Assembly (NCBI GenBank): GCA_037962975.1
Contig: CM075674.1
Span: forward strand, 41,616,501-41,680,500
Length of the DNA stretch: 64,000 nucleotides
Direction: 5' to 3'
From: Clitoria ternatea
Lineage: Eukaryota; Streptophyta; Magnoliopsida; Fabales; Fabaceae
Positions 44,749-55,639 of this stretch are shown here, piece after piece (the stretch's first letter is position 1; each line of letters begins with the position of its first letter). The position numbers were made by a program, and so were the translations under genes. A model generated the notes under the pieces. That model worked only from the letters and a program-made list of their open reading frames with translations. It was not told the DNA's origin and did not search any database.

Positions 44749-45966
44749 TCAGTAACTCGATATTACTAATGCATTTCTCAATGGAGACCTCAATGAAAAG
44801 GTTTACATGCAACAAGCTTCAAGCTTTAAAACCTCTCAATCTCACCTTATGTGCAAGCTTAATAAAGTTATCAATGGCCATAAACAAGCTCCTTGTGCCT
44901 GGTTTGTCAAACTCTCTATCACTCTTTTACAATTTGGCTTCTCCAGTCATTGTGATCCTTTTTTCCCCTCTAGCCACTCCCTCATACATTCTTTATGTGT
45001 TAGTGTATGTTGATGACATCTTGGTAACCGACATTTGACCCTCTCAGATTCATAAGCTCCTCTTGCAACCTTAATCCAAGTTTACTCTTAAGTTGTTTGG
45101 TGAACTTGAATATTTCCTTAATCTTGAAGTTTTCCATTCTTTTGTCTTAAGGGAAATATATTTAAGACCTTCTTCACAAAGCTAGCTTGCTTTATTCCAA
45201 ACCTATGGATACTCTCATGGCTAGTTCCTTACATCTATCCAAATTTGGGAGTGATTCCTTTAAAGATCTCTCAACTTACAGGTTCATCATTTGTGCCCTA
45301 CAATATGCCAATATCACTTAGCCAGACATAGGTTTTGTAGTCAATAAAGTGTGTTAATTCATGACTACTCTGTTACATTCCCAATGGAAAGTTATGAACC
45401 GAATTCTTCATTGCCTATAAGGCACTCAAGCTTTTGGTCTTATATTACAACCTACTATAGCTACCCCATTTCAAATTTCTGCCTTCTGTGATGCGGATTG
45501 GCCCACTAATTCAGACAACAAACAACCCACTTCAGGTTCTTCTATCTTCCTTTGCCATAACTTAATAACCTGGTGGAGCAAGAAGCAACCATTAGTCTCC
45601 AAGTCCAACATGAGCCGAGTATCGCAGTTTGGCTCTCATAACTTAAAAGGTTCTTTGAACTTAATCCTTCTTAGTAAGTTCCACATACCTATCACTGTTC
45701 CCATCATTTATTATGATAACTTGAGTACAATAAACTTTGCTCACAAGCCTAATCTTTATAGTCAGACCAAGCACCTTGAATTGGACTTTACTTTGTCAGG
45801 GAAAGTGTTATTGCTTGTTAACTAATTATTTCTCATGTCCCTTCAAATTATCAATTGGTGGACTGCCTTACCAAACCTCTTTAAAATTAGGCCTTCTTTG
45901 CTTTAAGCAATAAACTTAGAGTGTGTGATAAAGTTGTTATGTCACCCTTTGAGTTTGAGAGGGGGA
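44749..45966 (+). pseudogene. Decayed copia pol relic (reverse transcriptase and RNase H)
   Basis: Plus-strand pieces in shifting frames: LDITNAFLNGDLNEKVYMQQ, CKLNKVINGHKQAPCAWFVK, LYVLVYVDDILVT (about 44990-45035), FGELEYFLNLEV, FCDADWPTNSD with SGSSIFLCHNLITWWSKKQP (about 45485-45590), and YDNLSTINFAHKPNLYSQTK (45712-45770). These are the RT and RNase H blocks of Ty1/copia. The YVDD motif survives but stops and frameshifts are frequent, and gag, protease and integrase are missing. It belongs to another copia lineage than 18095-27264. It ends in a PPT (GAGAGGGGGA) and an LTR. Confidence 0.88.
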
Positions 45967-46194
45967 TGTTAGTATAATATAGGTAATGAGTTAGGAAAGC
46001 TCAGGTGTAGCGTGCTTATTATGTGTGCTTATTGACTCGACTAAGTTTGTTATGTTACGTCAGCAAGCAATTAGATAGAGCCTACTTGTAATCATTTACA
46101 AGTTGTATTTCCAACTGTATCCTGAGTGTATATAATCCTTTTCTCAAATGATTGAGGTCATAATACAAATCATAATTCATTTTTCAATTTTACA
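45967..46194 (+). repeat. Short 3' LTR of the decayed copia relic
   Basis: TGTTAGTATAATATAGG...TTTTACA, 228 bp, directly after the GAGAGGGGGA tract. The right end is chosen on TG...CA symmetry; no duplication can be checked because the 5' part is gone. Confidence 0.6.
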
Positions 46195-48023
46195 GACAAT
46201 GCTTTCCTTTTTCTATTCCTGTTTCTATCTTTCTCTTTCTAAGCCATGCCCACTAACTTGGTATAGGTATTCAAACATAATGCGATCACTTATGATTATT
46301 TATCTTGTGATTCAAAAAAGTTTGTTTGCTTATTACAAAAATATTTGAAAAATGGAATTTTCACTTTCACATTTTTGGATAAATTAAAGTACACACTTGT
46401 CGTTATGTATATGAGATAGGGTTTCAAGGTGAAGAAGAATAATTTTTGACATTTTTGAAGTTATCCACGTCATATATACAAGAAGGTGCTACAATCTTAA
46501 CCCCTTGGATGAAGTTTGAGCCACTAAAAATAGTAGTACCAAATTTTTTTTATTGTAATGGATACAAGAATTTAATCACAAAAGTAAAAAATATAATAAA
46601 TACATTTATTCCTAAAAAGCTTATTATTTCTAGTGGCCTAATGTTTACCAAATTTATATAATTAGGATTTAACTCTTCCAAAATAATTGTTGATCGAGGA
46701 TTAAACTTGTGATCATCAGATTATATGTTCAAATTTCACCAATGTGATAATCTTGTTTGTGGTGATCATTAAGTGTTTATCGAGTTTGGTGATCCCATTG
46801 AGAATGTAAGAGACTACCCTTTAAAGTTGGTTATATTGATGAGAAATACTTTCATTTATACTAGTAATGAATGATATCCCTTCAAGGTAGTTAGAAGTTA
46901 ATGAAAGGATAGTCATTCTGATTGACAATGATACTTTGGATTACACCAATAACAACAACAAAAGTAATAGATCATATCTTATTTTCTTTTCCCTAAACGT
47001 CTTTTAAAATGATCATGTTCATGTATCATTAAGTAATTAAAAATGGAATATAATCAAACAAAATTAGAATTTTCAAATAAATGTTTTAAATCATTAGAAA
47101 TGTGTGTATATTAATTTTTAAAATCTGATATTTTTCCAAAACTTTAATACTTTATATATATAATTAAAATAAAGTTAGATTACCATTGTTTTGAAATTAA
47201 ACAGTAAATATACAAGTATTATGTGAATAAATAAAATTTAAAATAGAAAATTTTAAAAAATATTTCTAAATAATTTTTATATATTATTACAAGTGTACAA
47301 ATAATTAGCTTTAAGAATCTGAGCTTTTTCCAAAATTAATACTTTATTTAAATAATTCCAATTCATTATATTTTATGCTTTTTATAATTTTAATTTCCCA
47401 ACTTCTAAGATTTCTTTTTTCTTTCGGATTTTAGAATTTATACTCAAGAAGGAAATAATCAATTTAGTCACTTGATATCAGTATGTATAGTAGGGTTTTT
47501 ACTACGGTTGATATAGCGCTTAATGGATTGAATGAGTTAACGTTTTATGTGTTTTTGAATGAATCAATCAGCTAATTTCATTTATGCAAGATCTCATTAC
47601 AAATCCCTCACCGCAACATAAATCAGAATGTTATGAAGCCGATATGCTTAGGAAATTTATGGTGGTTAAAAATCATTAGAAACTAAAATTTAACTGTCAT
47701 AATAATCATATACTTTTTTTTGTAATGCTCATTGCACCTCCAATGTAACACTTACTAATAGTTATGCTTCGTGTAGGTGAGTTATGTTGACTAGGTAAAT
47801 AGACTTGATGAATAAGATTTAGTTGAGTTAACTTTTAAAACATTAGAGACCTTTATAGGTAAAAAAAACTTAAAGAGACAACTCTAACCAACCTTAAAAC
47901 ATAAGAGATCAAAAATATAATTTTACCTAATATAAACATATGAAGATACATACCAAGTAGGTTCAAAACTAATCTGAATGTAATACTAGCCCTAAACCCA
48001 TGATAAAACACATATACCCATCT
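46195..48023. other. Intergenic AT-rich DNA
   Basis: No gene or repeat family recognised. Open frames are short and of skewed composition. Confidence 0.5.
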
Positions 48024-48032
48024 AGTGAAATG
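48024..48032. repeat. 9-bp target site duplication AGTGAAATG, left copy (MULE)
   Basis: Perfect match to 52805-52813. Nine bases is the hallmark length for Mutator-like elements. Confidence 0.85.
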
Positions 48033-48452
48033 GGCATTTTGGCAGGATTGGGGTAGTTTTAAGAAAAATTTTTAGGAATGGGCTACATGCCAAAAAATTT
48101 ACTGGTCTGGGGTGGAATTAGTCAAATCAACTCTTATAAACCGCCACTTCAGAAGGCGTTTTTGGTGACTCGCTGGCCTAGGGGACGAGTTTCTGCATTT
48201 GCGACATGTGGCAGTCATGCAATGAAACCGTCCCCTCAAGAGGCGGTTTTAAGGCCTTTTTCAGCCCATTTTCAGGCGACGTGACATGACCAGCTCCCCC
48301 TGAAAACCGTCTGGTTGAAGGGCAGTTTCTGGCCCTTTTTCAGTCACGGGATATGACTGAAAACCGTCTCTTTGAAGAACGGTTTCAGCCCACTTTTCAG
48401 CCAGATATGACCCTTCTAAAACCGCCTGGTGGACTGGCGGTTTCATATAGAC
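48033..48452 (+). repeat. Left terminal inverted repeat of the MULE, rich in hairpins
   Basis: It contains at least four imperfect AAACCGYC...GRCGGTTT hairpin units with 6-10 base loops (about 48136-48155, 48228-48246, 48300-48333, 48363-48384, 48417-48443), separated by TTTTTCAG-like spacers. Confidence 0.8.
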
Positions 48453-49195
48453 CGAGACCAGAATTAGGCTATTTATACGTGATGTTCTGATGATGGCAGT
48501 GTGCAATTGTGGTTCATTAACAGCTTATACATCCATTCACTTTGTGCGTTTTTCTTCCATCTTCAGCATCTGTTTGCATCTCATTTGTGCATTTGTGGTC
48601 TATTTCCATCTTCTTCTTTTATTTAATTATACATTTTAGTGGTCAAAGTTGGTCCATTTCCAGAAAGTTGTTTGTTTGGGTTCATTCACCAGGTTAGTTG
48701 TTTTATTTTGTTAATTTTTAATTATTTGTATATTTAATTTTTAACTGTTTAATATTATATTAATGTTTATTTATGTTAAGGACAATATTGTATTTAGTAA
48801 ATTATGTTTTGTAAAGTATGTATATAAATTCTTGTTAAACATACATTCTGTTTTATTTTATTTGTTGTTTATATATTTATTATTTATATATCTTGTTTGT
48901 AGAATATAAAATCTTGTTAAATATATATTATGTTTAATTTTGGTTGGTATTTATATATAATTATAGAATATATATATTTTGTTAAGTATTATTTATTGTT
49001 TAGGGTTTATATAATATATTTTCTGTTAAAAGTTATTATGTATATAAAATTGATAATATATATTATGTTAGAAGGTATATTTTGTGTTTGTAGAATATAT
49101 ATGTGTTTTATGAAATTTTGTGTTTGTAGAATATATATTTGTTTTTAGAACATATATGTCATGAAATTTATGTTAATTTTCATATTTTGTTTGTA

Positions 49196-49261
<66 letters not shown>

Positions 49262-49349
49262 TCCATTTAAATGGGGTATAATAACAATTTTTGTCTGAGT
49301 AAATCAACTAGTGGTTGTAGGAATGACATCTCCGATAATAGTGATTCTA
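48453..49349. other. AT-rich interior of the MULE
   Basis: No gene. From 48700 it is built of degenerate units such as TTGTAGAATATA and CTTGTTAAATATA, ending in a (TA)n(TG)n microsatellite. Confidence 0.6.
49198..49258. repeat. (TA)n(TG)n compound microsatellite
   Basis: About 14 TA units followed by about 15 TG units, seen directly. Confidence 0.95.
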
Positions 49350-51172
49350 TACACTAATGGACGAAAATATGAAGGTGTCGAAGGGTACACACCGGTGCGG
49401 GTCTAACTGAGAACAATATTCGGTCCTCCTCACCCACCATTTGCATGACATTGACTGACTCTTGACGAATTTCGTCAAACATCGATGCAGATGAGTAAAC
49501 TTGGGTTTGTGCGTCCTCTGTTGCCAAGTAATGTATTGTTTCAACCACATCAACCTGGAAAACAATAACAAATAAACAATTCAAACCATACACGTGTTAA
49601 TACATACTCAACATGTTGTGGAATATTGGGTAATATGAACTTACTGAGCAACCGACAACTGCATTTTTTGTGCGATCCATCTACATGTATGTTGTGTATA
49701 CCAGCGTATATACTCAGAATTTACCGACAATAGACCATCCTGTGGTGGGTTAGTATACATATATTCAGCACGGTTCACCCACATTGTTATTAACGACACA
49801 TAAAGTTACCCCTAATTTTCCCCTGACTTCCCTCTCTGCGTGATGCTATGCAGATCCTCAGGTTAGCCTGGAGCAGATGGAATATGTTATTGCATGCCAA
49901 ACTGCCTCATCACACGATCAGGCTGGTGCCACTCAACGATTTGGTACACAACAGTGGGACCACAGCTCGCCATGCCTCTGAACCTTGCAAACAAATTAGG
50001 GGCAATGATTACAACAAATCCGCCTCGTAGGGGGTCCAAACAATCTACATAACATCAACAATAGAAACAGTTAGTCGATAATGTAAGAAGACAAATATTA
50101 ATATATGGAATTTTACTAATTATGCAAAGGGTTGACTCACGTCCGTGCACTTCATCTGATCAAATGAACGTCTATAAAAGTCAATGTCCTGTCGGACAGC
50201 CTTAAATGTATGACTGCCTAACCACCTACAAAAAAGAGTGTGATAAATTTGTTATGAGATCACCAAAATTTTAAACAAACGATCAACAAAAATAAAGACA
50301 TTCACATCACAAGGCCTACCTTGCAGCATAGGGAGTTCCCACAGGTCTATTATAAGGTAGGACCGTTGGAGCAATGCAAGGGAACCTGTCCCAGGCCCAG
50401 ACCTAAACCAGTAGGTGAAGCCCACAAATGGATGAACGATCATAGTCAGTTGATTTACATAATTCCTGGTACAAATAGCTGAGGGCTGCAGAACCCCAAC
50501 TATACTGCCCACATCTATCTAGGTCTTCCAATAGTGGCAAATATCTAAGTGGGACCCTACTACTAGATTGATCGGAGAAGATAACACCGTCGATTAATCG
50601 TAAAATATACGCCTTGCGAACCGTAACAATTGAACCTCATCCCCAAGATGGTCGTCAATGTTGTTAAAGTCTTTTGAGAGCCATTTCATCTTCAATGTCT
50701 CGCTATGGAATACGTCATCCGGTGGATACACATCGAATAAATTTTGCACACATGCACTCCAATCCCGATCAGAAGTATCGACCATTAAGGGGAGACCATC
50801 AACACGTAACCCCGTCTGAATCGCCACATCCTGCAATGTAATGGTGCATTCACCAGGTGGCATATGAAATGTATGTGTCTCAGGTCTCCACCTCTCCACA
50901 AGTGCAGACACCAGAGCAGGCTCAACCTGAAAAAAATAAAGTTGGGCAATCCCAAGGAACCCAGCTCTTTGTAAATGAGGTACAATCTGGTTTGGCATAG
51001 AGCCTCTAGCACCATGAAAAAGCAACGCATGTCTACATTTTAATATTCTGTCGGGTCTTCCATTCCAAATTGCTTCCGAGACATGAACATTTTGAAACTT
51101 TAAAAGACTTGGATTTTTAGGACCGGGGTTCACTTCACGGGGTTGACCAACAGATGAAGATGATGTAGCCAT
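49350..51172 (-). pseudogene. Plant mobile domain (MAIN-like) gene, frameshifted, inside the MULE
   Basis: The first exon at 51172-50600 encodes an N-terminus MATSSSSVGQPREVNPGPK, then LVSALVERWRPETHTFHMPP, GECTITLQDVAIQTGLRVDG and a WSACVQNLF region: the conserved start of the plant mobile domain. A shift of one base near 50606-50625 is needed to reach ILRLIDGVIF, YLPLLEDLDRCGQYSWGSA and LWAW-like VWAWDRFP (50350-50580), where a TAG replaces the usual Gln. Further exons: WLGSHTFKAVRQDIDFYRR (50226-50141), IVWTPYEADLL (from about 50044) followed by stops, and ETIHYLATEDAQTQ (about 49510-49560). GT/AG borders are visible at 50325, 50227, 50140 and 50045. In Arabidopsis MAIN and relatives act in silencing and meristem maintenance; this copy looks dead. 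Confidence 0.83.
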
Positions 51173-52419
51173 CCTACAAAAACAAGTTATAATTAATATT
51201 AAGTTCCAATTTATATAAATCGACTAAATGTGCAACATAAAATATAAATTTATAGTATATAATTTCCAAAATTTAGTAACTAAATTTTTAATTATATTTC
51301 TCAATACATGTTTATTACAAAAATTTGATTATATCATTAGTCTTATTTAATTCAAATATATTTAATAACAAATAGTAATATAGTAAAACCTGGAAATATG
51401 TTTTATTTGATAAATAAATTCATTAAATATATAACTATTTTAAATTTTCTATAATATTTTTTAAAAAATTTATTACTAAACCCTAAACATATAATTGTTA
51501 CAAAATTTAATAATAAATATATTTATCAAATATGAATCTAGTAATGTGTATTATTAAATATAATAATGTGTCCAACTTTGTTATTTACATACATTAAAAA
51601 ATTCCTTTACTTTTACTCCATATAAATATTACGTTATTTGAAATTACTTTTATCTATTAAGTGATTTATGCTAACTAAAAATCATGCTAACTAAAATCAT
51701 GCTAACTAAAAATGACATTTCATACTAATTATTTAACTAAACCCTAATATCATAATAAATATTTAACATTAACCATACAACTAATTAACCACTAAACCAA
51801 CAAAATACTACTAATCTTACTTAATGAAGACTAACATTTCTCCCTAACTACAAAAATAGTTTAACTACATATACTTACAATATTATTCCATAGCCCTACA
51901 TAATATTTCCCTAACAACTAATATAATACTAAATATTTCACATTAAGCATACTACTAATTAACGGTGACCCAATAAAATAACACTCATCTTCTTTAAGGA
52001 ATACTACATTCTTAGGTATATAAACATAATACTAAACAAATATGGGTTCATTATGTACTCATATTATCCCTAACCTTTTTAAGTCAAAGAAACATAATAC
52101 TAAACAAAGTTTTATTTTATTAACTAGTAATATTTTTCCTAAAATAATTAAACATTAGTTTCATACTTTAACATCATAAAAATAATTAAAAGAGAGTACA
52201 TCAAAGCAACTAACCTTTTTAAGTAAAGCTATATGGACCACAACTAAAATGGAACAGCTTTCACTTTCACTGCAAAAGGACCACACTTTCACTTTCACCA
52301 CCAAACACAACACACTTTCAACACTCAAAGAGAAGAAGAACCACAAAAATGCACACTGAAGATGGACCACATTTGCATCTTCCCCGCTTGCATTCACATT
52401 TTAAAGGCCGGAACATGCT
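51173..52419. other. AT-rich interior of the MULE upstream of the plant mobile domain gene
   Basis: No gene supported. It would hold the promoter of the leftward plant mobile domain gene. Degenerate repeats such as CATGCTAACTAAA (51668-51712) occur. Confidence 0.6.
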
Positions 52420-52804
52420 CCAATCTATGTGCAAACCGCCGGTCCACCAGGCGGTTTTAGTGGGTTGTCACATCCCCTGAAAAGCTGTCTAAACCGCTAG
52501 TCCACCAGGCGGTTTCCAATGTCAGGTGCAGTCTGAACATGGGCAAAAACTGCCGGTCCACCAGGCGGTTTCAGGACCGATCACGTCGCCTTTAAAGCTC
52601 GCCTAAAAAGCCACAAAACTGTCTCTTGGGGGGACGGTTTCCATGCATGTGTGCCACGTGTCCAACATGCAGAAACTCGCCTCCTGATCCTATGGTTTGT
52701 AATATGATTTGACCTTTATTACCCCAGACCAACAATTTTCTAAAAACTAACCCCATTTTCCATAACTTTTTTTTTAAAAGGAACCCCACATCTGCCAAAA
52801 ATCC
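52420..52804 (-). repeat. Right terminal inverted repeat of the MULE, rich in hairpins
   Basis: Reverse complement of the left repeat with divergence. It holds AAACCGCCGGTCCACCAGGC (52433-52452) and two related units (about 52495-52517 and 52545-52570). Confidence 0.8.
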
Positions 52805-52813
52805 AGTGAAATG
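52805..52813. repeat. 9-bp target site duplication AGTGAAATG, right copy (MULE)
   Basis: Matches 48024-48032. Confidence 0.85.
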
Positions 52814-53073
52814 ATACCGGTAGTAGAAGGATCCGGTATGACCCCACGAACATACAATACAACCTTCCCCCATCCAGGTTAATTATGACCGATATCGGAA
52901 TGAGGAACCTAAGATTGAAAAATGACATACCGAATCAAAAAGTTGCAAGTGTGATAAAACCTTAAACCCTAAACCTTAAACTTTATAGAAAGAATTGGGC
53001 ATGACAACCTTTTCCATACCAAATAGATTGGCAATGACAAACACCATATCAGGATTTATGCCATCAAAACACG
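52814..53073. other. Unassigned DNA between MULE and solo LTR
   Basis: No gene. Together with 55640 onward it was one continuous stretch before the solo LTR arrived; the word AGATTGGCAATGACAAACACC hints at older repeat DNA that I cannot classify. Confidence 0.4.
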
Positions 53074-53078
53074 CCTAT

Positions 53079-55634
53079 TATAACATCCTTAATTTTTAAA
53101 AATAATTTCCAATAAATCAAGTAAATTTTTCACAAAAAATTTAAATTTCCCAAACAGGAATCGGATTCAGCATTAAAATATCGGTTATACATCAATCTGA
53201 CCGACCCATTTGAAATACAAATAAATATAAATAAACTTTTCATAAATAATTCCAAGATTAAAACGAACTCTGAATTAAATAAGATTATTATCACTTTACA
53301 AAAGTCGACCGACCACTTTATAATACAAATAAAATACATCACTCGGTAATCACAAGAGCCGGCCAAGGCTTCTACCCTAAATAACTATGTACACTATGTA
53401 TTGTGCATACTAATACATAATGCTCCAGTCGGTCGAGTGACTTCAAATGCCATCACTGTGTCCTCTATCCACTGTAAAAATAATAAGTAGGGGGTGAGCA
53501 TAAACATATCAAATAATAGTTATTGAATTGGATTAAAGGTCCAATCCATAACTATACAAATAACATATACTGAGCCATATGAAATAACATAAACAGTATG
53601 CTATTCTCAACTACATATATATATATATCAATGCATACAGGTACTCACTTGGATAAATCTATTATTAAGTCTTTTAATTGTGTTGCAACACTGGCTCCCC
53701 GAGCCGTAACTCAGCTCTCAGCTGAACCGGCCGTTTTACTGGTACTAAACCGTTTACACCCAATATGACACCATCACTCTCAGTGACAACGGTGAGTGCC
53801 ACGGGCCAACCATTTACACCCTTATGTGACACCATCACTCTTCAGTGACAACAGTGAGTGCCACGAGCCAAAACTCCGAGCTCCGCTCAAGAAGTTGCCT
53901 TGAGTCCTACCCAAGGTCTTTTATGAAAATCACATCATATTTCATTATTCAATCATCATGCATGCATCTCAAGCATATACATAGATATCATGGAAAATTC
54001 ATGAATCATCATCCATCACATATATCTCTTATGAACTCAAAACCATTATTATGAATGGAAGATATATAAATGTAAAATATCATTCAGCTGGCGTTTCAAT
54101 AACAATATATACACATAACACATATAAATATCATAACTATAATACCCCACATCCATTCATAAACTATCTATTTGAAATGTAACGCTCCCCCCACCTGGAA
54201 TAAGGAGTTTTCAATTGTTCTTCAATCGTTATCAATTACAGCTTCGAGAATTCCGACTGGAATTATAGTTTCAGAAGTCTCTTATTTATGAAACCCAAAC
54301 GTTCCCGCGAAAGAGAAGAAAGGAAGATTTACTTGTTCTTCGTAAATAGCTTTCAGCAAGAGTTAGAAGAGAAGATTGTAGATGTTGTCTTTTCACTTTT
54401 CCAAAGTCTTTAATTAATCCAACAGTAGTTAATATTTATATTGTTCATGTAAAAGAGATGTGAACAATAAAAAGATATCTGCTGTACGTTTTCTTCAGAT
54501 GATGAATAAGGAATAAACATTTAATGAAAAGGGACAACACATAAGAAAGGGTCCCATACTTAGAAAATATCTTGAAAAGTGAAGCTGCTAGAAAGTAGAA
54601 GAATAGATTGACGTGTAAAGCTTCAGTAACTAAAATAATCGTTACTTCCGACTCGGTTTTCATCCTTCTGGGTGTATCTTTCCGAGAAGGTTTATCACAG
54701 CCTCTGTCCGCTCGGAATTCCTTCATTCGGAGGAAAGGTTCCATCCCATGGAACACTCGGCTTTCTTTCCTCGGAAGTATCCCACACGATAATATTGCAT
54801 TCAAACATACTCAGGTATATTTAAGTCTGAGTCAATCTTTTGCTTACATCACTCGGAAATCTTCCATCTAAAAATCACTCGGAATTTGAAGTCAACTCTC
54901 TCTCTCTCTCAGAAGTCTTTCCATTCGAACGAATCACTAGGGGTCAAGGACAATTCCGAAGACAAACCCGAGCACAAGCTTTTGGTCATTATTAAATATC
55001 GACCCGAGCATAAATTTAACGAAGTTCACCACTCGGTAACTCACCACTCGGATATTTACTTTCCTCGGGAATTGTTCACTCGGAACTATTCATTTAGAAA
55101 CACACTCATTCGGTATATCCTATTCGGTGCCACGTTATTCAGAAATTAATAATTTCTCACTTAACACCTTTCCATTTGGAATAGTCTCACTTGGTATCAT
55201 TCCACTCGGAAATGTCGTGCTCAGAGACATTTCACTTGGAAAATCTCAATTCGGAGATACTCCACTCGGTTATTTCTCAAAATCCATCATGAGAAATACT
55301 TATTCAATTTCAACTTTTTTTTTCCTTATTCAGGAGTACTTCTCTCGGAAACGTTTCATTCGGAAACATTTCACTCGGATTTTCCTTATTCAAAAGTGTC
55401 TCATTCGGACACCATTTTCTTAACTTGGAAATAATTCGCTTAATGATGTTTCACTCGGAAACATCTTAACTTCTTTTGGAAATGGCTTCCTCGGTCTTAC
55501 TTCATCCGGTATCGCACCATATTCACTCGGAATATCATATTTCAAACAACATTCACTCGGAATTTCATTCAGAATTTCTTCATTAATCTTTAATGAATGA
55601 ATTTTCTAAAAATTACAAAATTTGGGATGTTACA
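53079..55634. mobile_element. Solo LTR (2.6 kb) of the actcgg-rich long-LTR family
   Basis: Starts TATAACATCC (expected TGTAACATCC, a TG-to-TA change), ends AAATTTGGGATGTTACA, with CCTAT duplicated at 53074-53078 and 55635-55639. It shares GAGCCGGCCAAGGCTT (about 53354), a GTAGGGG(G)TGAGC word and an ACCTGGAAT word with the LTR at 9423-13053. It has a local duplication of TGACACCATCACTCT...GTGAGTGCCACG (53766-53801, 53826-53862), and many actcgg motifs (54650-55560). No coding region. Internal part presumably lost by LTR-LTR recombination. Confidence 0.82.
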
Positions 55635-55639
55635 CCTAT

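Larger units (their letters stand above)
48033..52804. mobile_element. Mutator-like element (MULE) carrying a plant mobile domain pseudogene
   Basis: 4772 bp. It starts GGCATTTTGGCAG and, on the other strand, GGATTTTTGGCAG. Terminal inverted repeats run about 48033-48452 and 52420-52804; shared words include TTTACTGGTCTGGGG-like, GAGTTTCTGCAT, AAACCGTCCCC and CGCCTGGTGGAC. It is flanked by the perfect 9-bp repeat AGTGAAATG. No MURA/MUDR transposase is present; the cargo is the plant mobile domain (MAIN-like) gene at 49350-51172. Plant mobile domain genes are known to occur in MULEs, so capture or long association is likely. Confidence 0.85.

Noticed and set aside
54608..55423. Several open frames in the right-hand solo LTR
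   Set aside because: Repeat-driven translation of actcgg-type DNA in an LTR with a clear target duplication.
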